A stretch of DNA of 9,370 nucleotides from Candidatus Acidulodesulfobacterium acidiphilum (GTDB taxonomy: Bacteria; SZUA-79; Acidulodesulfobacterales; Acidulodesulfobacteraceae): contig SHMQ01000053.1 in NCBI GenBank assembly GCA_008534395.1, positions 1 through 9,370 on the forward strand, given 5' to 3'. The number at the start of each line of letters is the position of its first letter. Within the stretch, counting starts at the first letter, position 1. This document shows, piece after piece, positions 1 to 5,772 of the stretch. The translations under genes and the position numbers were made by a program. Under the pieces are notes generated by a model that ran no database searches, was not told the origin of the DNA, and saw only the letters and a program-made list of their open reading frames with translations.

Positions 1-262
1 CTGCAGACTGAAACGCTCCGCCTTGATTTTGACCGCCGTCCGAAACGGAAGAAGCGGCATTAGACAAGCCGCTTATAGAGTTACCGAGCATTTCGCCGAA
101 CGACCCCTGCCCGCCGAAACCCGACGAACCGTAACCGGTACCGGCACCGCTGGACAAAGAAAGCGGCTGACCGGAAGCGCTTCCCGAAACGGCGTTCATA
201 ACGTCGTTTACCAACGAAAGTCCTGCATCTACCGATAAATTCAAAGCAATATTTCCAAGCAT
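1..262 (-). CDS. Unrecognised Gly/Ser-rich protein, N-terminal part (runs off left edge)
   Basis: An open frame runs from an ATG at 262 leftward to the window edge without a stop, giving at least 87 residues. It begins MLGNIALNLSVDAG and soon becomes rich in Gly, Ser, Asn and Gln. There is no signal peptide, membrane segment or motif that I recognise. An in-frame stop lies just upstream of the ATG, so the start is the first available. No clear Shine-Dalgarno is visible in the AT-rich DNA before it. It follows flgE on the same strand after a 105-base spacer, so it may belong to the same flagellar transcription unit. Low-complexity Gly/Ser/Gln composition is common in secreted or hook-length-type flagellar proteins such as FliK, but I cannot assign it. 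That it is coding rests on the open frame and the lack of a convincing rival; the opposite-strand frame at 23-238 has no RBS and no recognisable content. Confidence 0.6.
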   Translation of the reverse strand, partial: MLGNIALNLSVDAGLSLVNDVMNAVSGSASGQPLSLSSGAGTGYGSSGFGGQGSFGEMLGNSISGLSNAASSVSDGGQNQGGAFQSA

Positions 263-302
263 AGTTTTATTATTTTATATTGTTTATTATTATTTGAAAA
301 AT

Positions 303-342
303 AAATAAATCTGACACCTTTTTTATAGACACCTTTTTTATA
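303..342. repeat. Half copy of the GGTGTCAGATT palindromic element with 15-bp tandem duplication
   Basis: The spacer between flgE and the left-edge gene holds AAATAAATCTGACACCTTTT, which matches one end (right-hand orientation) of the full elements at 2336, 3346 and 7131. The matching other arm is not found nearby, so this is a solitary or decayed half. Its terminal part is duplicated exactly: GACACCTTTTTTATA occurs at 313-327 and again at 328-342. Beyond that the 263-367 spacer is simple AT-rich DNA. Confidence 0.7.
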
Positions 343-367
343 TTTTTTTAAAAGATGACTAATATGT

Positions 368-2173
368 TTACGGAACGGCAGTTTCGAGTGCCGTCAATAC
401 GGCATTTTCCGTAGTCAACACTTTAGAGTTGGCAACATAGGCGTTCTGCGCCACTATCATATTGGTAAACTCAGATGAGATATCGACGTTGGACTGTTCA
501 AGCGCCGAATCCGTAATATAGCCGAAATTTCCCGAATTTGCGACTCCCACAGCGGGCTGGCCGGACGCAAAAGTCTGCGCGTAAAGACTGTTGCCCTCCG
601 AAGTAAGTCCCGTCGGAGCGATAAAGTTTGCAAGGGCTAACTGGGCAATATATTGAGTCTGCCCGTTAGAATACTGTCCCGAAATTTTACCGTCTTTGTC
701 AACCGTAAAGCTGGTAAGCGTTCCAGTCGCATAGCCGTTCTGGGTAAAAGCCGTAGTAGCGGACGGAGCGGCGTACTGGGTTACGTTTGCTAGGTTTAAA
801 GCTATATTTAAAGGCTGAGACGCGCCGTCGGGGAGACCAGATCCACTTGCATAAGCTGGAACGTCTGTTAAAGTAAGCGAAGGCGTACCAGTAATTTGAC
901 CGTTTGAATTAAATTTTATATCTGGGCTTGAGTCTGCTGTTGTGCTGAGCGAAGGTCTTTGTGCGGCTGTACCGTTAATTGAATAATAAACATTCCATGC
1001 TCCTGAAGTTGAACCGTCAGGCGCAAAAGTAACGGTCAAAGGCAAAGCGTTACCAAGAGAGTCATAAACATTAATGGTTGTAGAATAGTAATCCTTCGCA
1101 GAACCGACAAGAACTGAACCGCCTGGTGTAAATGAATTAGCGGTATCTCCGACAGGCATCGCATTAGAAAGATTTACCGTACTGTTTGCCGAACTGACGC
1201 TCGCTACGGTGTTTAAGAACTGATAAGCGCCGGAAGTGGATGAAGTTGCTCCAATTTGAATATCCGAACCCGATTCAATTCCGCTTGTAGATTTAACCCC
1301 CAGAGTTTGCTGAGAAATTGCAGTGTTTTGAAGAACATTGCCGGTCAAAGGAGAGTTTAGTTCTACTTTAGTAATAACATCGTTTGTCGCAACAGAGGAG
1401 GGTGGAACCCAACTATTCTTAGTACTATCAAAATACTTCGCCACATTATATAAATTGCTAGTTCCATCCCCGTTGCCTATTAATAAACTTGTAGGAGCAT
1501 CCCCTGTCGTCGTTCCGGTATATTTCAAATCGCTCACGCTAATAGCTGTTGAAGTAGAAGCGCCAGCTCCCGCCGAATAGTTTCCTGTAATATAACCGCC
1601 CATAAAACCTATATTATTAGCGCCTGAGGATGCCGTAGTATTAGTACTTACCTGCGGCGAAATATTCGAATCTAAATTTGCCGTCAGGTTAGCCGTAGTC
1701 GTAGCCAGCGGCGCTATTGCGCCGGTATTTAAGGTAATAGGACTGGGCGTACCGGCGGTAGCAATTCCCGCGGAATTTAACGCATAACCCATAACTACGT
1801 TTTGTCCGGTCGAATCTACTATCTGACCCTTCGCGTTTTCGCTGAAGGTGCCGTTCCTCGTGTAATAAGTCGAACCGTTAGGCGCCTGGACTATAAAAAA
1901 TCCGTTGCCGTCAATCGCCATATTTAAAGGATTGGAGGTATTTTCCATAGCGCCCTGCGTAAACTGCTGTTGAATAGAATAAACGTCGGTTCCCAGACCT
2001 TCCTGCGAGTTCGACGTTCCGCTCAAAGTCTGGCTGACTAAGTTTTCGAATATCGGATTCGAGCTTTTAAATCCTATAGTATTAGAATTTGCTATATTGT
2101 TGCCTATGACGCCGAGATAAGTCTGGTTTGAATCTAATCCCGACACTGCCGTAAAAAGCGCATTTACGCCCAT
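368..2173 (-). CDS. flgE: Flagellar hook protein FlgE
   Basis: Structural protein of the flagellar hook, exported through the flagellar type III apparatus and polymerised outside the cell under the FlgD cap. The product is 601 residues. The N-terminus carries the rod/hook signature (SGLDSNQTYLGVIGNNIANS, then NTIGFKSS), followed by a hook D1-type segment (NPLNMAIDGNGFFIV, YYTRNGTFS) near residues 80-115. A FlaE/D2-type motif, YYSTTINVYDSLGNALPL, begins near residue 362. The C-terminal heptad segment, LEQSNVDISSEFTNMIVAQN, ends at AVP. A GGAGG at 2186-2182, eight bases before the ATG, supports the start. The protein is about 200 residues longer than the roughly 400-residue enterobacterial FlgE. 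The extra length lies between about residues 170 and 360 and is rich in Ser, Thr, Gly and Asn. Third-codon choice there is visibly more A/T-ended than at the conserved ends. It lies downstream of flgD, and the two are probably co-transcribed. Confidence 0.95.
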   Translation of the reverse strand: MGVNALFTAVSGLDSNQTYLGVIGNNIANSNTIGFKSSNPIFENLVSQTLSGTSNSQEGLGTDVYSIQQQFTQGAMENTSNPLNMAIDGNGFFIVQAPNGSTYYTRNGTFSENAKGQIVDSTGQNVVMGYALNSAGIATAGTPSPITLNTGAIAPLATTTANLTANLDSNISPQVSTNTTASSGANNIGFMGGYITGNYSAGAGASTSTAISVSDLKYTGTTTGDAPTSLLIGNGDGTSNLYNVAKYFDSTKNSWVPPSSVATNDVITKVELNSPLTGNVLQNTAISQQTLGVKSTSGIESGSDIQIGATSSTSGAYQFLNTVASVSSANSTVNLSNAMPVGDTANSFTPGGSVLVGSAKDYYSTTINVYDSLGNALPLTVTFAPDGSTSGAWNVYYSINGTAAQRPSLSTTADSSPDIKFNSNGQITGTPSLTLTDVPAYASGSGLPDGASQPLNIALNLANVTQYAAPSATTAFTQNGYATGTLTSFTVDKDGKISGQYSNGQTQYIAQLALANFIAPTGLTSEGNSLYAQTFASGQPAVGVANSGNFGYITDSALEQSNVDISSEFTNMIVAQNAYVANSKVLTTENAVLTALETAVP

Positions 2174-2491
2174 TTTTCATTCCTCCATTATACTTATAAC
2201 TTAAAAATCGAAATATTTCGTAAAAAATTAATTAGAAAGTTAAAATTTACTTCCTATATATTATATCGGCATATTTTTATTATTTATAATAGTTTTTAAT
2301 ATTTTTAATATTTTATAACTATCTAATATTTTATCGGTTAAAGGTGTCAGATTAATTTTCCGCTAGACTATTTCAATTATTTTTGCCATCGTTCAGGCGG
2401 AAAATAAAATCTGACACCTTTAACCTTTACCGCCATAATAGTTGTAAAGGAAAAACCTTGACGCCTTTAATCTACATTAATAATCGCGCCT
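2174..2491. other. flgD-flgE spacer
   Basis: This 318-base gap holds no gene. It contains the flgE Shine-Dalgarno (2182-2186), a highly AT-rich stretch (2187-2335) with recurring TAATATTT-like words, and one full palindromic element (2336-2425). On the minus strand a TATAAT (2265-2260) overlaps GCCGATAT (2270-2263), which resembles a sigma-28 -10 box. Neither has a good -35 partner, so I call no promoter here. The remaining 2426-2491 shows nothing recognisable. Confidence 0.6.
2336..2425 (-). repeat. Palindromic REP/MITE-like element, copy A (between flgD and flgE)
   Basis: Inverted repeat whose arms begin GGTTAAAGGTGTCAGATT at 2336 and end with the complement at 2425. The left arm continues AATTTTCCGC and the right arm (complement) continues TTATTTTCCGC, so the arms differ by a small indel that gives the element an orientation. 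I call it minus because the TTTTATTTTCCGC arm is on the right. On that strand the arm is followed by CTGAACG, as in copy C at 7131. The centre of about 35 bases is unpaired. Transcribed, it would form a long hairpin and could weaken or modulate flgD-to-flgE read-through. Confidence 0.85.
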
Positions 2492-3205
2492 CTACCCGAC
2501 ATTCGTTACGCTGGATAATGGAACGGTCGAGCCGTTGCTTAGTTCGAGCTGGACCGCGCCGTTAGACGAAGTCGAAAGTCCCGTTACCGTCGCCTGCGTA
2601 AAGGTTGACGGCGTAATTGCGGTTCCGCCCGAACCTGTTGCGCCGACCGAGAAAGTATAATTGCCGGAAGGAGCCGTCTGTCCGCTGTTTTCGGCTCCGT
2701 CCCAGGTAAAAGACTGAGAGCCTGCGCTCTGCGCTCCGAGATTGGTATTATAAACGAGATTTCCAGCCGAATTATATATATCCATACTGACCGAACTTGC
2801 ATTGCTTGGTAAAGAATAGCTTAAATTTGAAGTGCTTCCGCTTGAATATCCGAATGCGTTGCCGGTTGCCTGAACCGATTTGCCTACCATATTTACCGCA
2901 CTTCCAAGAGTCGCCTGATTTTGGTCTGCCACGAGCGTTTGAAGATTAGAATTGACGGTGTTTAACTGGTTGAGCGAATCGAACTGGGCAAGCTGCGCTA
3001 GCGAAGCCGAACTCGACTGAGGATTCAACGGATCCTGATTTTGAAGCTGTTGAACCATTAACTGCATAAAAGTCGTTGCGCTTACGAGACCGCTGTTGTT
3101 TGAATTGGACGAACTTGCCGTATTAGCGGCTGCGCTTGCGGCAGTCGAGGCAACCGTATTGGCGTTTGTAGCGGTCGTTGGCGCGAATAATGAATTTACC
3201 GACAT
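2492..3205 (-). CDS. flgD: Flagellar hook assembly scaffold protein FlgD
   Basis: Hook-capping protein that is needed for FlgE polymerisation and is later replaced by hook-associated proteins. The product is 237 residues, normal for the family. After an Ala/Ser/Thr/Asn-rich N-terminus of about 40 residues comes the FlgD core, FMQLMVQQLQNQDPLNPQ at about residues 46-63, then LAQLAQFDSLNQLNTV. The C-terminal half has the FlgD Ig/Tudor-like region, including TWDGAENSGQTAPSGNYTF, the usual W-D-G...G-x-Y-x-F pattern. The ATG at 3205 is preceded by GGAGGG (3218-3213) with 7-base spacing. A perfect sigma-54 promoter core lies about 96-111 bases upstream, so flgD heads a sigma-54-type hook transcription unit with flgE behind it. 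A 21-bp palindrome lies in the untranslated leader. Confidence 0.95.
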   Translation of the reverse strand: MSVNSLFAPTTATNANTVASTAASAAANTASSSNSNNSGLVSATTFMQLMVQQLQNQDPLNPQSSSASLAQLAQFDSLNQLNTVNSNLQTLVADQNQATLGSAVNMVGKSVQATGNAFGYSSGSTSNLSYSLPSNASSVSMDIYNSAGNLVYNTNLGAQSAGSQSFTWDGAENSGQTAPSGNYTFSVGATGSGGTAITPSTFTQATVTGLSTSSNGAVQLELSNGSTVPLSSVTNVG

Positions 3206-3247
3206 TTTTATTCCCTCCGTAGCTTAATTTATGCTTAATAAAACTTT

Positions 3248-3268
3248 AATAGGAAAACTTTTCCTATT
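3248..3268. promoter_or_regulatory. Perfect 21-bp palindrome in the flgD leader
   Basis: AATAGGAAAA and TTTTCCTATT are exact reverse complements around a single C. The site lies between the predicted sigma-54 start (about 3291) and the flgD ATG (3205), so it is in the mRNA leader. With a one-base centre it cannot fold as a full-length hairpin, although an inner loop could open. A dimeric-protein operator, or part of the spread-out repeat family, are alternatives. Function unknown. Confidence 0.55.
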
Positions 3269-3300
3269 TTTAAGGTTTTTATGCCTTTACGTGTTATTAA

Positions 3301-3316
3301 TGCAAACTTCGTGCCA
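3301..3316 (-). promoter_or_regulatory. Sigma-54 (-24/-12) promoter upstream of flgD
   Basis: On the minus strand the sequence reads TGGCACGAAGTTTGCA. It matches the core TGGCACG-N4-TTGCA at every fixed position, with the GG and GC dinucleotides 10 bases apart as required. The predicted start is near 3291, giving a leader of about 85 bases to the flgD ATG. It points at flgD and lies next to a sigma-54 activator gene that keeps the GAFTGA sigma-54 contact loop. This makes the regulator-promoter link very plausible. Confidence 0.9.
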
Positions 3317-3345
3317 CGATATATTAATGAAAGAAAAAGATGAGG

Positions 3346-3432
3346 AAAAAGGTGTCAGATTTTATTTTACGCATACGAAAAGAAACAATTAACGATACAA
3401 GAAGTTGCGTAAAATTAATCTGACACCTTTTT
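3346..3432 (+). repeat. Palindromic REP/MITE-like element, copy B (upstream of the flgD promoter)
   Basis: The arms are AAAAAGGTGTCAGATT at 3346 and its complement ending at 3432. The inner stems are TTTTACGCA (3365-3373) and TGCGTAAAA (3406-3414). Compared with the other copies, a C has become A in one arm and the opposing G has become T in the other, so pairing is preserved. The asymmetric TTTTATTTT versus TTAATTTT arms give it plus orientation. It ends in a T-run on both strands, so it could act as a weak bidirectional terminator behind the regulator gene. It occupies roughly -55 to -141 relative to the predicted flgD start. Confidence 0.85.
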
Positions 3433-3525
3433 ACGTTGCCAATTCTGCGTTTCGAAATATTTTCCGTGGACACTTTTTTTCCGTGACGCATACTAAATGC
3501 GAAAAAACCGTCGGAAAAAAGCGAA

Positions 3526-5130
3526 TTAATTGATACCGAGTTCTTTCATTTTATTTCTGAGTGTCCTGGAGGTAATTCCAAGTTTTTCGGCGGCTTTGGT
3601 TTTATTTCCGCCTGTTTCTTTAAGTGCGGTAAGAATCAGCTTTTCTTCCATTTCTTTAATATTGAGACTGCGCCCTGCATAGCCGCTTAAGATGTCGCCG
3701 GCCGTTCTATTTTCGACAACTTCATGAGATGAAACTGAACCGTTAAAAGAATCTGACTCATTATTATCCGTTACGTTCGTTATAGCATCTCCCGTGCCGC
3801 TAATATCTGTATTATCCGCAATATTTTTATCTTCATCGCTCTTGCCGCCTGCGTTTCTGCCGTTTGAATTAAAACCGTCATAAAACGCCGGTTCAAAATT
3901 GCCGAAATGCCGGACGTCTAAAAATTTGTCTTTTTGTGCAAGTATAACCGCCCTTTCTATTATATTTTCCAGTTCTCTTATATTTCCCTGAAAATCCAAT
4001 GAAAGCAGATATTTCCGCGCATCTTCCGAAATGCCGGAAACGTCCCTGAAATATTTTTTTGAATAAACAGAGGTAAAATATTCAGCAAGCGCGATTATAT
4101 CTTCTTTTCTGTCTCTAAGCGGCGGCATATGCAGGCGGATTACGTTTAGCCTGTAAAAAAGGTCGTCCCTGAAATTACCCTCCGACACGGCTTTTTCTAT
4201 GTCTTTATTTGTAGCGGCTACTACCCTTGCGTTTACGGAAACCGGTTCGTCCCCTCCTACCCTGTCTATAGTTTTTTCCTGAAGCGCCCTAAGTATTTTT
4301 GCCTGAAGGTTTTTATCCATTTCGGCGATTTCGTCGAGAAAAATAGTACCGCCGTCCGCCTGCTCGAACTTTCCTTTCTTTAAAGAAACGGCACCGGTAA
4401 ATGCCCCTTTTTCGTGGCCGAACAGTTCGCTTTCTAGAAGCGTCGGCACTATCGCGGAACAGTTGACGGCGACGAATCTTCCTTTTCTTCCGCTTAGTTC
4501 GTGTATTCTTTTTGCCGCGACTTCTTTTCCCGTACCGGACTCTCCGGTTATAAGCACCGTAGCATCGGCGGCGGCTACTGCTTTTATATATTCGTCTATC
4601 CGTTTCATAGCCGCAGACCTGTATATAAAATTAGACGAATTTATATCTTTAAAGTTAACGGCATCCGCATTATCCTTTGACGTCCTTTTAAAAATGTCGG
4701 AGTAGGAAATTTTTTCCGCATTTTTGACTATTCTTTCAAAATCTGAAATATCGAACGGTTTAAGCATATAGTCGGAAGCACCCGTTTTCATTGCGGAAAC
4801 GGCGCTTTCAATAGTTCCGTACGCAGTAATTATCACAAAAGGAACGGATTGAAAAACAGGATATTTTTTAATTTCCTTTAAAAAAGAGATACCGTCCATA
4901 CCGGGCATGTTTAAATCGGACAGAATTAAAAAGTAAGGGCTTGGGTAAATTTCGCTTTCTAAAGCCGTTTCGCCTAAGATTAAATTTTTGCTTAAAGAAT
5001 TTAGAGCATCTTCAGCGGAAGCAAAAATATCGCCTTCTTTTCCCGTCTTTTTAAGACTTAGGCTTAACGCAGACCTCATATGCGGGTCGTCATCCACTAT
5101 TAAAATCCTGTCAGGCTCTTTTTTTTTCAT
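3526..5130 (-). CDS. flgR: Sigma-54-dependent flagellar response regulator (FlgR/FleR-like, NtrC family)
   Basis: Transcription activator that hydrolyses ATP to open sigma-54 promoters. From the ATG at 5130 it has 534 residues. The receiver domain spans about 5-130 (acidic D14/D15, phosphoacceptor D72 in [11 protein letters not shown]102, K124). The AAA+ domain has Walker A GESGTGKE at 196-203, the GAFTGA loop at 242-247 and Walker B GGTIFLDE at 260-267. A Fis-type helix-turn-helix fills 489-534, with RTLRNK as in flagellar regulators. An unusual linker of about 70 residues rich in Asn, Asp, Gly and Ser (about 417-488) separates AAA+ from HTH. An in-frame TTG at 5142 would add four residues; I prefer the ATG, but neither start has a Shine-Dalgarno. 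The toxin gene stops only 13 bases upstream, so translation may be coupled. The partner is the divergent kinase gene at 5773, and the likely target is the sigma-54 promoter of flgD. The symbol is by similarity; FleR is the alternative name. Confidence 0.93.
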   Translation of the reverse strand: MKKKEPDRILIVDDDPHMRSALSLSLKKTGKEGDIFASAEDALNSLSKNLILGETALESEIYPSPYFLILSDLNMPGMDGISFLKEIKKYPVFQSVPFVIITAYGTIESAVSAMKTGASDYMLKPFDISDFERIVKNAEKISYSDIFKRTSKDNADAVNFKDINSSNFIYRSAAMKRIDEYIKAVAAADATVLITGESGTGKEVAAKRIHELSGRKGRFVAVNCSAIVPTLLESELFGHEKGAFTGAVSLKKGKFEQADGGTIFLDEIAEMDKNLQAKILRALQEKTIDRVGGDEPVSVNARVVAATNKDIEKAVSEGNFRDDLFYRLNVIRLHMPPLRDRKEDIIALAEYFTSVYSKKYFRDVSGISEDARKYLLSLDFQGNIRELENIIERAVILAQKDKFLDVRHFGNFEPAFYDGFNSNGRNAGGKSDEDKNIADNTDISGTGDAITNVTDNNESDSFNGSVSSHEVVENRTAGDILSGYAGRSLNIKEMEEKLILTALKETGGNKTKAAEKLGITSRTLRNKMKELGIN

Positions 5131-5143
5131 AAAATTATACAAT

Positions 5144-5413
5144 TTATTTATAAATATTTCCTCTTGAACTTATGTTCACTACCGCAAGAATTTTTTCTTC
5201 GTTCAACAGTGAAAATATAATCCTGTAATTTCCTATTCTACACCTGTAAAATCCTTTAAGTTCTCCGGTAAGAGGTTTTACGCAAGGATGGTAAAGCGGA
5301 TTTTCAATAGACCCCAGTTCCGATAATTTAGTTTTTATTCTTTTCTTTATGTCGGAATCAAATTTAATAAAATGCTTTTCGGCAACCGAAGAAAACTTAA
5401 TCGTCCAGTTCAA
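5144..5413 (-). CDS. RelE/ParE-superfamily toxin
   Basis: Small basic toxin of a type II toxin-antitoxin pair. RelE members cleave mRNA on the ribosome, while ParE members poison gyrase; the sequence does not decide which. The product is 89 residues and shows the family pattern: an N-terminal beta strand, then [18 protein letters not shown], then [20 protein letters not shown], and a final [10 protein letters not shown] strand. The basic/aromatic set R-x-R-x-G-x-Y-R-I is intact, so it looks functional. Translation must start at TTG 5413, because an in-frame stop precedes it and no internal ATG exists. A GGAGG at 5429-5425, 11 bases upstream, supports this. It overlaps the antitoxin gene by 17 bases, typical for coupled toxin-antitoxin genes. 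The regulator gene follows 13 bases after its stop. Confidence 0.88.
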   Translation of the reverse strand: MNWTIKFSSVAEKHFIKFDSDIKKRIKTKLSELGSIENPLYHPCVKPLTGELKGFYRCRIGNYRIIFSLLNEEKILAVVNISSRGNIYK

Positions 5414-5636
5414 TTAATGTCTTTCCTCCGCCTTTTTTTATTTCTTCCAATCCGTCCAGACATTCCTTGGCAAAACCAGGTATGTTCAAGAATTCAAGAG
5501 TTTCTTTGTGTCTTTCTATATATTCTTCGGAAAGTTCCAAGAATATATCGGAAAGATGCCTGTTTTCATAACCTGCTATAGCCCTGATTAATTTTAACTT
5601 TTCTTCCGGAAGTCTTAAAGTGGTAGCCGCCGTCAT
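5397..5636 (-). CDS. Ribbon-helix-helix antitoxin
   Basis: Antitoxin partner of the overlapping RelE/ParE toxin; it should neutralise the toxin and repress its own promoter. The product is 79 residues. The N-terminal 45 residues fit a ribbon-helix-helix fold: the strand TLRLPEEK, then helices around LIRAIAGYENRHLSDIFLEL and SEEYIERHKETLE. The C-terminal part (FLNIPGFAKECLDGLEEIKK, ending TLIELDD) would be the toxin-wrapping tail. The ATG at 5636 has an AGGAGA (5646-5641) at ordinary spacing. It is the first gene of the operon and lies just downstream of a strong promoter whose -10 and -35 lie in a direct repeat suited to RHH binding. The CopG/RelB-like group is known from the fold; the exact subfamily is not determined. 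Confidence 0.85.
   Translation of the reverse strand: MTAATTLRLPEEKLKLIRAIAGYENRHLSDIFLELSEEYIERHKETLEFLNIPGFAKECLDGLEEIKKGGGKTLIELDD
5425..5429 (-). promoter_or_regulatory. Ribosome binding site deciding the TTG start of the toxin
   Basis: GGAGG inside the end of the antitoxin coding region, 11 bases before TTG 5413. A stop directly precedes that TTG in frame and the toxin has no internal methionine, so this site is the main support for the non-ATG start. Confidence 0.6.
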
Positions 5637-5693
5637 TTTATCTCCTATAAAATTTATAAATATATATATTTAGTTGATTTATTATTCAGTAAT

Positions 5694-5722
5694 ATTATAA
5701 CATCAATACATTATAACGTCAA
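5694..5722 (-). promoter_or_regulatory. Sigma-70-type promoter with direct-repeat operator for the toxin-antitoxin operon
   Basis: On the minus strand TTGACG (5722-5717) and TATAAT (5699-5694) are exactly 17 bases apart. This is a near-consensus promoter about 58 bases before the antitoxin ATG. The same DNA contains a direct repeat read on the plus strand: ATTATAACATCAA (5694-5706) and ATTATAACGTCAA (5710-5722), 12 of 13 identical with 16-base spacing. One copy covers the -10 and the other the -35. This is the arrangement expected for autorepression by a ribbon-helix-helix antitoxin; the operator role is inferred. Confidence 0.72.
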
Positions 5723-5772
5723 ATAATGGCAAGACAATCGTAATTTAAAAAAAAATATGATAAAATTTTTAT

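Larger units (their letters stand above)
3206..3525. other. Regulator-flgD spacer
   Basis: This 320-base gap has no gene. In flgD's direction (right to left) it holds a repeat of TTTTCCGTG (3460-3468 and 3477-3485), a palindromic element (3346-3432), the sigma-54 promoter (3301-3316), a 21-bp perfect palindrome (3248-3268) and the flgD Shine-Dalgarno (3213-3218). A small hairpin, CGCAT/ATGCG, at about 3487-3501 lies just past the regulator's stop but has no U-tract, so I do not call it a terminator. Confidence 0.7.

Noticed and set aside
23-238. Plus-strand 71-residue frame over the left-edge gene
   Set aside because: Arg-rich translation with no ribosome site and no family resemblance. The opposite strand has an open frame in line with the flgD-flgE unit.
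2260-2270. GCCGATAT (sigma-28 -10 like) overlapping TATAAT on the minus strand before flgE
   Set aside because: No TAAA at 15 bases and no TTGACA-like box at 17. In such AT-rich DNA either match could be chance.
3487-3501. CGCAT/ATGCG hairpin after the regulator stop as terminator
   Set aside because: Five-pair stem with no following U-tract on the relevant strand.
5130-5142. TATAAT within TTGTATAATTTTATG just before the regulator ATG
   Set aside because: A start from this box would fall past the ATG, and there is no -35 at the right spacing.
5727-5742. Sigma-54-like TGGCAAGACAATCGTA upstream of the kinase gene
   Set aside because: The near-invariant GC at -12 is replaced by GT, and only 9 of 12 core positions match.
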